From a gamma proteobacterium symbiont of Ctena orbiculata (GTDB lineage: Bacteria > Pseudomonadota > Gammaproteobacteria > Chromatiales > Chromatiaceae), in the NCBI GenBank assembly GCA_003058495.1, contig QBVC01000028.1:40571-104570 (forward strand): a stretch of DNA of 64,000 bases, given 5' to 3'. Each line of letters begins with the position of its first letter. Positions within the stretch are counted from its first letter, which is position 1. Under the pieces are notes generated by a model that saw nothing but the letters and a program-made list of their open reading frames with translations, was not told where the DNA came from and made no database searches. Positions 17,363 through 24,909 of the stretch are shown piece by piece. A program made the position numbers and the translations under genes.

Positions 17363-17396
17363 CCCGCGTGTCCTCCCCACATGCGGGTTCTTTTTT
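17363..17396 (+). terminator. Rho-independent terminator
   Basis: CCCGCGTG (17363-17370) pairs with CATGCGGG (17380-17387), one G-T pair, and is followed by TTCTTTTTT. It acts on the plus strand, 290 nt after the response regulator stop. The intervening 17070-17362 has no gene I can support, so it is either a long 3'UTR or hosts a small RNA. Confidence 0.7.
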
Positions 17397-17409
17397 GCCT
17401 GTCGTACCG

Positions 17410-18330
17410 TCAATAATCCCTCTCGATCAGTTTTTCATACTCCTGTTTCAGGTGCCGTGCGGATTGCAGATCATCGTCGTTGATTTTGACGATGGTATCT
17501 GCTTTGAACAGTGAGAGCAGGTGGACGGTTTTCGGATAATCATCCAAATTGGCCAACATTTCATCGACTTTATCGGTGAAATTGACGGGTACAGACTTAT
17601 TTACGCCTATCACAATAGGCGGTATCGGCTTTGATGCGATCAATACCTCCAAGGATTGGGAAATCTGTTTGTTTAACTCACTGGCGATTCTGTAGGAGGT
17701 GTCTGTAACGAGCGCCGCGTCAGCCTTGTTGAAAAACAGATCGATAATGACACTGTTGATGTCGGTGTTCGCCACCATAGAGGAGAAGAACTGCTCGGTT
17801 GCGGGAAGGTCCGCTTTCCGCAGTTCGACGTCGAGAAATATCTTCGCGAGTTTAAAACCGCTAGGGTGGATCAAGCGTTTATGCTTCAATTGCGCAAGGC
17901 TGGTGATTTTATCGGAGCGTCTGGTTAAAAGAACGACTTGCTGCAACAGATCATGCCCGATGACTAGCGAATACCGTTGGTTTGGATTGACCATGTGATC
18001 AATTTCAAGGTAATCAAAGACGTTGGTTATGACAGCATCGAGCCGATGCCGCTTCATCTCGCGCACCACATCCTCGGTCGAATGATAGCGGTTAAACACT
18101 CCCTTTCTGGCGATATTCCGCATGACATCCTGAAAAATCATTTCCGTGGCGATGCTGCTATCGGTAGGGTTGGAGAAGAACGTTGCGCGTGACATGATAC
18201 CGATGTAGGCAACATCCCGATCGTAAGGGTCATCCGCGTGGCATTCGCGCCAGAATATGAGTGTCACAATCAAGCAGATTGCGAATACGAAGTGTAAAAG
18301 ATCAACGGCTGGATTGTGTGTTTGTGGCAT
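17410..18330 (-). CDS. PhnD-like periplasmic substrate-binding protein, paralogue 1
   Basis: A 306-residue protein with an N-terminal hydrophobic signal (about 10-30) and a PhnD/phosphonate-type type 2 periplasmic-binding fold. Family landmarks are YIGIMSRATFF at the start of lobe 1, RHRLDAVITNVFDYLEI (analogue of the PhnD 'vDlg.lgp' region), LAQLKHKRLIHPSG and ADAALVTDTSY. It overlaps the paralogous upstream gene by 29 nt, indicating translational coupling. No ABC permease or ATPase gene is in the cluster, so import is unlikely; sensing for the neighbouring GGDEF-EAL protein is the better inference. Ligand unknown. Confidence 0.82.
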   Translation of the reverse strand: MPQTHNPAVDLLHFVFAICLIVTLIFWRECHADDPYDRDVAYIGIMSRATFFSNPTDSSIATEMIFQDVMRNIARKGVFNRYHSTEDVVREMKRHRLDAVITNVFDYLEIDHMVNPNQRYSLVIGHDLLQQVVLLTRRSDKITSLAQLKHKRLIHPSGFKLAKIFLDVELRKADLPATEQFFSSMVANTDINSVIIDLFFNKADAALVTDTSYRIASELNKQISQSLEVLIASKPIPPIVIGVNKSVPVNFTDKVDEMLANLDDYPKTVHLLSLFKADTIVKINDDDLQSARHLKQEYEKLIERDY

Positions 18331-19261
18331 GGTTGTTATTGATTGAGCGAGTTTGTTTCAGAAGCGTCTGGTATTGATCAAACAAGCGACGGCTTTCGGA
18401 TAATTGGTCCTTCTCCAGTTTGACAAACTTTCTGGCGCGAAACAGGGAGAGTAGATGCTTGATGCGCCGGTTTTCATGTGCCCTTACGAGAAAATCGTCA
18501 ACTTTATCAAAGATCGATTGCGGAACATTCTTGTTGATGGCGATAATCTGTGGAACCATGTATTTCGATGCGATGAGTATCTCCAATTCGTGCGAGATCT
18601 GATCGTTCAATTCTGTCGCCAATTCAAAGGCGATATCCGAGACAAGGGCACAATCGGTATTGCCGAAAAAGAGATTGACTATTGCTGTATTGGTGTCAAT
18701 CGTCCGCTCGATGCTGGAGAAAAATTGATCGGTGTCGGGAAGTCCCAATTTTCTCAACTCCACATCGAGAAAGAGCTTGCCGAGATAGTGTCCGTTGGGT
18801 ATGGATATCTTTTTCCCCCGCAGATCCTCGAGTTTGTCGATGCGATGACTTTTACGCGTCAGCAGGTAGACCTTTTGTTGGGGGTTCAATCCATAGACAA
18901 GGGTATAGATGTAATCGCTGTTGATCAAATGCTCCAAAGCAAAATGATCGATGACATTGGTGAATACGGCGTCGATTCGGTTTTCGGATAAGTCGCGAAT
19001 CAATTTACTCCTGTCCTCGTAGATCTTGATCTCTGATTTCATGTCCATCATGCCGAAGACGTTCCTGATAATCATGTCGGTGGCAATCGTAGTATCAGTC
19101 ACATTGGCATCGAAGAGGATTTTGGACATGCGACCGAAATAGCCTATCTCCGGATCATTCTTATAACGTTCTGGGAGTGGGGTAGATCCAGCTATTGTCG
19201 TTGTCATTAGCAACCAACAACTTAGCAGGCAGGATATGGCTGTTCGGTAGTTCATGGTCAA
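18302..19261 (-). CDS. PhnD-like periplasmic substrate-binding protein, paralogue 2
   Basis: A 319-residue protein with a signal peptide (cleavage near ATTIAGS) and the same fold as its downstream neighbour. The two share aligned motifs such as FLDVELRK, FFSS, NxxIVxLFF and EILIASK, so they arose by tandem duplication. LEDLRGKKISIPNGH is the lobe-crossing segment of the PhnD family. It is 57 nt downstream of the GGDEF-EAL gene and overlaps paralogue 1. Divergence between the copies is high, suggesting different ligands or a heterodimer. Confidence 0.82.
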   Translation of the reverse strand: MTMNYRTAISCLLSCWLLMTTTIAGSTPLPERYKNDPEIGYFGRMSKILFDANVTDTTIATDMIIRNVFGMMDMKSEIKIYEDRSKLIRDLSENRIDAVFTNVIDHFALEHLINSDYIYTLVYGLNPQQKVYLLTRKSHRIDKLEDLRGKKISIPNGHYLGKLFLDVELRKLGLPDTDQFFSSIERTIDTNTAIVNLFFGNTDCALVSDIAFELATELNDQISHELEILIASKYMVPQIIAINKNVPQSIFDKVDDFLVRAHENRRIKHLLSLFRARKFVKLEKDQLSESRRLFDQYQTLLKQTRSINNNHATNTQSSR

Positions 19262-19318
19262 CTAAAGCACTATCTAATCAGTCGATTGTTCATGCAGGTA
19301 TTGGACTGAGCCAGTTGA

Positions 19319-21763
19319 TTATGTCTTCTCTCGCTTTATCCGATGAACGTCGATCAGGGTGACATTGGTTGTTTTGATCAATCCCTCCAGTTCATCAGCG
19401 CTCATCGGTTTGTGGAAGTAGTATCCCTGAATCAATTTACAATTATGAGCTCGAAGCCACTCCACCTGGTCCTGGTTTTCAACCCCTTCACCGATGGTTA
19501 CTATCTCCAGGTCATGGGCCAGGGATATGATTGAGTTGGAGACCGCTACCGTTTTGCGGTCATGGGGTATTCTGTTGATAAATGATTTGTCGATCTTGAT
19601 GACATCGACGGGCAACTCGGTTAAATAACTGAGCGACGAAAAGCCGGTACCGAAATCATCCACCGCGAGACCAAATCCAATTCTTTTTAATTGGTTTAGT
19701 ATCGGAAGATTCTTGCCCTCTTTGCTGACCAGGACATGTTCCGTGAACTCGAGCTGGATGTGGTGTGGAGATACATCATGCTCAATGAGCGTATTGTTCA
19801 AGCGCTCTGCGAAGTGGTTGTCGAGCAATTCTGTTCCAGATACATTGATGGAAACAGTGATATCAAATTTCCAGGCCTTGATCTGTCTGCAGACCTTGTC
19901 GAAAACCCATTTGCCTATATCGCCAATCAAACCCGCCTGTTCGGCTATCGGGATGAATTTGCCCGGTGGTATCAAGCCGCGTTCAGGATGTTTCCAGCGC
20001 AGCAGGGCCTCGCAGTGATGAATCTCGCGATTCTCGGAGTTTACGAAAGGCTGATAGGCAAGGTAGAGCCCGTTTGAATTAATCGCCTGTCTCAATGAAC
20101 TTTCGATGTCAAGAAAATCGCGGATATCGTGATGCATCTCCTCGGAAAAGAACCGGAATGCATTCTTGCCGCTCTTTTTCGCTGCATACATGGCGGTATC
20201 GGCATTCTTGATCAGCTCTTTCGTGCTGAGGCCATCATCCGGGTAGACCACAACGCCTATGCTGGCACTGACGCGTAGTTCGCGATCATTGCAATAGTAG
20301 GGTACCTGAAAGCGCTTCAGGATGGCAGCGGCAACCTGAGCGATAGATTTTTTATTCTTTATACCCTTGATTATGGCGGTAAATTCGTCGCCGCCCAGGC
20401 GGCAAACAATATCATCGCTGCGAAGTGCATCCTGAATGCGCCAACCGGCTTCACCCAATACCACATCGCCGATCTCATGACCAAGAGAGTCGTTGATGAT
20501 CTTGAAGTTGTCCAGGTCCAGAAAAATGACGGCTAATCCACTGTCGAAGGTTTCCGATTTTTCGACTGCTTCTGTCAGCTGGTCCATGAAGTAGCGACGG
20601 TTGGGTAGTTTCGTCAGTTTGTCGATGTAGGCCAAGACCTCCAGTTCATGCTCGAGCTGTTTTCGCCGGGTGATATCGGAGAGAATGACGAAATAACCAC
20701 CGCTATCGACTTCATCGATATCAAAACGCTCGATGCGCATGGTCATGTGAGTCAGTTCGTGATTGATGGTGCTGATCGTGATATCGGTCGACCAGTCGTG
20801 CTGGTCGACATTGGAGAACTCTTTTGCAATCTCACGCTGCTTGTTTCTTCCTACTTTAAGATGGCTGAGGAAGGTAAAGAGTGTCATGCCACTGAAGTAG
20901 TCATCAGTTTGACTAATGATCTTTTTCAGGGCGGCGTTGACAAAAATTATCTTATCGTTGCTGTCGAATATGGCAATGGCGTCATTAGTGTCCTCGACCA
21001 GGCGTGCGAGTCGGCGCAGCTCTTGAGTGTTGTTGTCGAGGCTTTTCGCCATGCCGTTGAGGGTACTTGCAAGCACGCTGACTTCACCGATGGCATCTGT
21101 GGGCGCGCGCGCGGAAAGTTCGCCGTTCGCCAGTCTGTTGGCGGTATCCCTCAGTCTGCTCAGTTGTTGTCCGAGTTTCAAGGAACTGCCGTGCAGCAGC
21201 AGCAGGGAAATGAACAGCAGGACAAAACTAAAGACCAGTACATTGGTGAAATAGCTTGACTTCAATGCTTCATATTCCGTGTCGGACAGCCCGAGGGTGA
21301 AGATGCCCCACTCCAGGCCGCTGATGTTGATCGGTTTGCTGAACACGAATTCGTTGGCATCTGCCTCGCTATCGATATTTTTTACATGTTCAATCGTATA
21401 GGGATTCGCTGCTTTGAAGAGTGAGTAGTCAAAGGGCCGATCAAGGTTTTCAACATTCCACTCATCCCCGGTGAGCTTGATCTTGATACCCTTCGTCGAG
21501 GTAAAGGTGACAAAAGTTATTTCAGGTGACTGCTTGAGTACCTTCCTGACATAGGAGATCACAAAGCTGTAATCCTCGGTGTACAGCGCTTCACTGCAAG
21601 CCGCAATCGTTGAGTGGGAAAAAGTTTCGCCTTGTATGGCTATCATCCGTATAAGCTTGTCGTTGTAGAGCGGTAGCAGGACAATCGAGAATATGAGATT
21701 GACGCCCAATAGAATCAGGGCGATCCGCTTGAATAGATGTCTGAAGATCGTGGTCTGTTTCAT
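19319..21763 (-). CDS. Membrane GGDEF-EAL protein with periplasmic sensor, HAMP and PAS
   Basis: An 814-residue protein. A first membrane helix (about 12-32) is followed by a roughly 140-residue periplasmic sensor, a second helix near 170-190, HAMP, a PAS domain (about 255-365), GGDEF and EAL. The cyclase site is intact (RLGGDEF near 455), and the phosphodiesterase site keeps EALLRW (near 584) and DDFGTGFSSLSYL, so both activities could be retained. Its start overlaps the upstream PhnD-like gene by 4 nt, and two more PhnD-like genes follow. The closest known logic is the Vibrio NspS-MbaA pair, in which a periplasmic binding protein controls a GGDEF-EAL protein. Confidence 0.93.
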   Translation of the reverse strand: MKQTTIFRHLFKRIALILLGVNLIFSIVLLPLYNDKLIRMIAIQGETFSHSTIAACSEALYTEDYSFVISYVRKVLKQSPEITFVTFTSTKGIKIKLTGDEWNVENLDRPFDYSLFKAANPYTIEHVKNIDSEADANEFVFSKPINISGLEWGIFTLGLSDTEYEALKSSYFTNVLVFSFVLLFISLLLLHGSSLKLGQQLSRLRDTANRLANGELSARAPTDAIGEVSVLASTLNGMAKSLDNNTQELRRLARLVEDTNDAIAIFDSNDKIIFVNAALKKIISQTDDYFSGMTLFTFLSHLKVGRNKQREIAKEFSNVDQHDWSTDITISTINHELTHMTMRIERFDIDEVDSGGYFVILSDITRRKQLEHELEVLAYIDKLTKLPNRRYFMDQLTEAVEKSETFDSGLAVIFLDLDNFKIINDSLGHEIGDVVLGEAGWRIQDALRSDDIVCRLGGDEFTAIIKGIKNKKSIAQVAAAILKRFQVPYYCNDRELRVSASIGVVVYPDDGLSTKELIKNADTAMYAAKKSGKNAFRFFSEEMHHDIRDFLDIESSLRQAINSNGLYLAYQPFVNSENREIHHCEALLRWKHPERGLIPPGKFIPIAEQAGLIGDIGKWVFDKVCRQIKAWKFDITVSINVSGTELLDNHFAERLNNTLIEHDVSPHHIQLEFTEHVLVSKEGKNLPILNQLKRIGFGLAVDDFGTGFSSLSYLTELPVDVIKIDKSFINRIPHDRKTVAVSNSIISLAHDLEIVTIGEGVENQDQVEWLRAHNCKLIQGYYFHKPMSADELEGLIKTTNVTLIDVHRIKREKT

Positions 21764-22665
21764 TGAGGTGCAACCTTGTTCTTCAGTCGTGCGTATTCTT
21801 TGTTGAGATCAACCAGAGTGAACAAGTCATCAGTGGTGATCTTTTTTACCCCGGCAAAACGAAAATTCTTCTTCAAATATCGTAAACGGGGAAATTTGTT
21901 GAGTGATTCCGCAAACGGTAGATACCTTTCAACCAGATGAGGAGGAAAATCTTTACGGATGCCAATCACCATATGGATCAATGGCTGAGAGGTACGGATT
22001 ATTTGCAGGGACTTTGGAATCTGACGATTCAGTTCGGTTGCGACTTCATAGGAAAAGTCGGTCACCAGGGCGGCGTCAACCTGGCCGAAAAAGAGGTTGA
22101 TGATGGCAGCGTTCGCCTCCTTTGTGTAACGTACTTCAGAGAAACTCTCGGCCGCCATGGGCATGCCGGTACGCAGCAATTCGACATCGAGAAAGCGCAG
22201 GCCAGCCATATGGCCGGAAGGTACGATAAGTTTTTTGTCACGCAGTCCTTCTAAACTATTGATGCCGCTGTCACGTCTTACCAGAAGAAGATAATTTGGC
22301 TTGATGGAGGAGCCATGTTGTACCGCATAAGTGAATTTGCTGTTCAGATACTCAATATTCTCAAGATAGAAAATTGGATTCATGAATATGGCATCAAGCT
22401 TACCTGATGTGAGCTGGCTTTCCAGCATCTCGTCCCGTTCGTAGATCTTGACCTTGAGCTGATAATTATCATCCCTGTACATCTCATTGAACAGCAGGCT
22501 GATGAGGATTTCCAGATCAGCAATCCGCATGTCATAGATGGATTCCGCACTGCCACCGACGCGAATGATTTTCCGTTCATCGGCATCAGCTGTAACTGAA
22601 ACCAATAAAACCAATCCAATGAGCCAGGTCAATCCATGGAGATAGATGGACTTTTTGTTCACCAC
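21760..22665 (-). CDS. PhnD-like periplasmic substrate-binding protein, paralogue 3
   Basis: A 301-residue protein with a signal peptide ending near SVTADA. The PhnD-like core shows IIRVGGSAESIYD, KLDAIFMNPIFYLE, GLRDKKLIVPSGHM, FLDVELLRTGMP and VDAALVTDFSY. It shares several of these with paralogues 1 and 2 but is clearly diverged. It overlaps the GGDEF-EAL gene by 4 nt, strong evidence for co-translation and function as its periplasmic partner. It follows the TolC-like gene after 17 nt. Phosphonate transport is not supported by the context. Confidence 0.83.
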   Translation of the reverse strand: MVNKKSIYLHGLTWLIGLVLLVSVTADADERKIIRVGGSAESIYDMRIADLEILISLLFNEMYRDDNYQLKVKIYERDEMLESQLTSGKLDAIFMNPIFYLENIEYLNSKFTYAVQHGSSIKPNYLLLVRRDSGINSLEGLRDKKLIVPSGHMAGLRFLDVELLRTGMPMAAESFSEVRYTKEANAAIINLFFGQVDAALVTDFSYEVATELNRQIPKSLQIIRTSQPLIHMVIGIRKDFPPHLVERYLPFAESLNKFPRLRYLKKNFRFAGVKKITTDDLFTLVDLNKEYARLKNKVAPQ

Positions 22666-22682
22666 ATTGCGACAATCGTGTG

Positions 22683-24113
22683 CTATTCGATAGCCTTGCT
22701 CCCCAACAGGTAGGCGATTTCGGCCAGGTGGAGTGCCTGATCATGAGAGGCGCGGGCCAGGTTGGCGCGTACCATGGCATCCATCAGATTCGCTTCGATG
22801 ACCTTTTCGGTTTTCACCGCACCGGTCTGGTAGGCGCGATTACTGAGATCGAGGTTTTGTTCTGAGGTGTCGACCGCATGCCGGGTGATGCTTACCTGTT
22901 TGCGTGCGGCGCCGGTCTGGAGGAAGAGATGTTTGATCTGTGTGGCAGTGCTTTCGCTGAGCAGCAGCTTCTGCTGCTCCTTTTGTGCCTGTTCCGCCTT
23001 GGCCGCCGCGACACGATGCCTGGTGAGACCGCCATCGAAGAGCTTCAGCTCCATGCCGATGGCCAAATGCCACGCCTGTTTGTTTTCGTCGACACTGAGG
23101 CCGCCATCCAGGTCGTTCTCGAAGCCGTTCACTGAGGCCATCAGGCCGATGGTTGGATAGTGGTCGCTCTTGGCCTCGTCGACTTTGGCCTCATAGGCCT
23201 CCACGGCCAGCGCCAGCTGTTCAATCCGGGGATTGAATTTCAGTGCCTGCTCGATAAGCCGGTCAAGCTCCAGATCTCGCGCAGCATGCGGATACTCATT
23301 TGTGCCGAGCTGGATCTGCTCCTGCCAATCCAAGCCCATGGTAAAGGCAAGTGCGGCGAGCGCCGCCTGGTGCTTTGCCGCGAGCTCTTCAAAGGTCGCG
23401 TGTGCCAGGGTATGAGCGAGCTTGCTCTGCAGCAGGTCGAGCTTGTTGACCTTATCCGAGCCGCCCTCGTAGAAGGCCTGGGTGATATCCCGCAACACCT
23501 CGAAGGAGATGGTGATATCTTCGGCCAGGGCGGCAAGCTGCTGGGTATAGAGCGCGGCGTAGTAGTAGCGCTTGACATCCTGCACGATCTGCAGATTGGT
23601 GCGATGGACCTCCTTGGTGGCGATATCGACCCCCAGCCTCGCCTGTTCGATCAGGCTGGAGCGCTTGCCCCCGGTGTAGAGCGGGTAGGTCATATCGAGG
23701 GAGTAGTAGGTTGTGTCCCTGTCCAACAATTCGACATCCACCGGCGGTGTTTCCACCGGCGGCAGCATGCCCGGGGCCAGATCGAATCGTTGTGCCGGGA
23801 ACTCGAAGATTGCGGTCTCATCCCGGCGCATGAAATTGGCATTCAGGCTGAGTGTCGGCCAATAAGTGGAACGAGCCTGTTGATACTGGGCTTCAGCAAT
23901 CGCTACGGATTTCTGGGAGATAGTCTTCAGACGATTATTTTCCAACGCCGTGGCAATTGCCTCATCCAGCGTGTATGACCTGGGGCTGTTGGCCAGAACC
24001 GGATTGAGCAGGGTGAAGAACAGGAATAAAAGTAGTAAAGCGAAAGCCGATGCAGGAAATATCAGGCGTGTCGAGACAGGCTGAATAGCCCCCCTTTTGA
24101 GTCGTTTATTCAT
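22683..24113 (-). CDS. TolC-family outer membrane efflux protein
   Basis: A 476-residue protein. The start at ATG 24113 is chosen for the AGAGGA just upstream; an earlier GTG at 24134 adds seven residues. A signal peptide (ending NPVLA) precedes two OEP repeats of long coiled-coil helices, with SYTLDEAIATALENN at the start and a second repeat beginning near LDRLIEQALKFNPRIEQL. A proline-rich insert (MLPPVETPPVDVELL) lies between the first helices and strands. TolC-like trimers form outer-membrane channels, but no periplasmic adaptor or inner-membrane pump is encoded nearby. It heads the operon with the PhnD-like and GGDEF-EAL genes. Confidence 0.9.
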   Translation of the reverse strand: MNKRLKRGAIQPVSTRLIFPASAFALLLLFLFFTLLNPVLANSPRSYTLDEAIATALENNRLKTISQKSVAIAEAQYQQARSTYWPTLSLNANFMRRDETAIFEFPAQRFDLAPGMLPPVETPPVDVELLDRDTTYYSLDMTYPLYTGGKRSSLIEQARLGVDIATKEVHRTNLQIVQDVKRYYYAALYTQQLAALAEDITISFEVLRDITQAFYEGGSDKVNKLDLLQSKLAHTLAHATFEELAAKHQAALAALAFTMGLDWQEQIQLGTNEYPHAARDLELDRLIEQALKFNPRIEQLALAVEAYEAKVDEAKSDHYPTIGLMASVNGFENDLDGGLSVDENKQAWHLAIGMELKLFDGGLTRHRVAAAKAEQAQKEQQKLLLSESTATQIKHLFLQTGAARKQVSITRHAVDTSEQNLDLSNRAYQTGAVKTEKVIEANLMDAMVRANLARASHDQALHLAEIAYLLGSKAIE

Positions 24114-24291
24114 CTTATCCTCTGCACAATGCACGGGGTCCTACCATGAACGCGCCATGCAGAACGTCAACAGAGATCTTCTTAGCTTGCCAACCAAGAA
24201 GCGTAGTGTTCCATTTACTACATCAATATTAGATTAATTCCAGAAATAATGTGTAGCAAATAAGCTAATTCTCATATTTATTCTCAGGGAA

Positions 24292-24795
24292 CTAGACGCC
24301 ACCACTGTGGATGGTTTCGTAGTAGAGCCTTTCCAATTGGTTCTTGTGCAGTGTCTCCTCGTTGGCAAGGTAGAGAAACAGATCCTTGATCGGACCCGGT
24401 TCGGTGCTCTCCGCCAGCGCATGGTACTGCTCCATGGCGGCGTGCTCGCGGCCAAGGGCATACTGAAGGACAGCCTGGTCATCCGGTTTGTCCCCTAGAT
24501 CGGGCAGATGGATGCAATCCGAAAAACGCTTGTCACTGGCGGGTGTATCGACCATTGCCTGGATATGCTGTTCGATATCGGGGCGAGACTTGAGCTCGTT
24601 GAAGAGATCGAAATGGCGCTGCTCCTCCTCGGCGAGCTCTTCCACCAGATAGCGTATTTGCTTGCTGACCTTGGGAATCAGGTCATTGTAAAAGTCCCGG
24701 GCGGTACGTTCGAACTCGATCGCCACCTCGAGGATCTCGCTCAGGCTCTTTTTTGATTGCAGCTTTTCACGGCCGCTGCTCTGTCCTTCTTTCAT
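24292..24795 (-). CDS. Rubrerythrin / ferritin-like diiron protein
   Basis: A 167-residue four-helix protein. The start at ATG 24795 has GAGGAAA upstream; the frame remains open further upstream only because it runs through repeat D. Diiron ligands are seen as EFERTARDFY, EEEQRHFDLF, GREHAAMEQY and ANEETLHKNQLE, i.e. paired ExxH motifs. The C-terminal rubredoxin domain of classic rubrerythrin is absent. Such proteins detoxify peroxide in low-oxygen organisms. It is the last gene of the mbx-like transcription unit, separated from it by element D, so it may protect the low-potential iron-sulfur complex. Confidence 0.88.
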   Translation of the reverse strand: MKEGQSSGREKLQSKKSLSEILEVAIEFERTARDFYNDLIPKVSKQIRYLVEELAEEEQRHFDLFNELKSRPDIEQHIQAMVDTPASDKRFSDCIHLPDLGDKPDDQAVLQYALGREHAAMEQYHALAESTEPGPIKDLFLYLANEETLHKNQLERLYYETIHSGGV

Positions 24796-24809
24796 CCGGT
24801 GTTTCCTCG

Positions 24810-24909
24810 AATTTTGAATTGTGAATTTTGAATTATGAATTGATGTGTGTGCTTCGCACACATCCTTTTCAAACTAGCGTGAGCGTAGCGAACACCGAAA
24901 TTCAAAATT
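24810..24909. repeat. Interspersed element copy D
   Basis: 100 nt. The left arm 24810-24841 has four heptads plus AATT. The core carries GTGTGC-TTC-GCACAC and GTGAGCG-TAG-CGAACAC. The right arm is shortened to one heptad plus AATT (24899-24909). The hairpin bases differ from copies A-C at paired positions (C-G replaced by T-A), keeping the stem. The arm supplies the last two bases of the ferredoxin-GltD stop codon (24908-24910). Confidence 0.88.

Noticed and set aside
17410..22665. Phosphonate or phosphite ABC transporter
   Set aside because: Only binding proteins are present; no permease, ATPase or phosphonate catabolism gene lies in the cluster.
22683..24113. Type I secretion or RND efflux system around the TolC-like gene
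   Set aside because: No adaptor (HlyD/AcrA) or inner-membrane pump gene is adjacent.
24256..24290. Fur box upstream of the TolC-like gene (TGAGAATTAG region)
   Set aside because: Only one half resembles the Fur consensus; the other half does not match.
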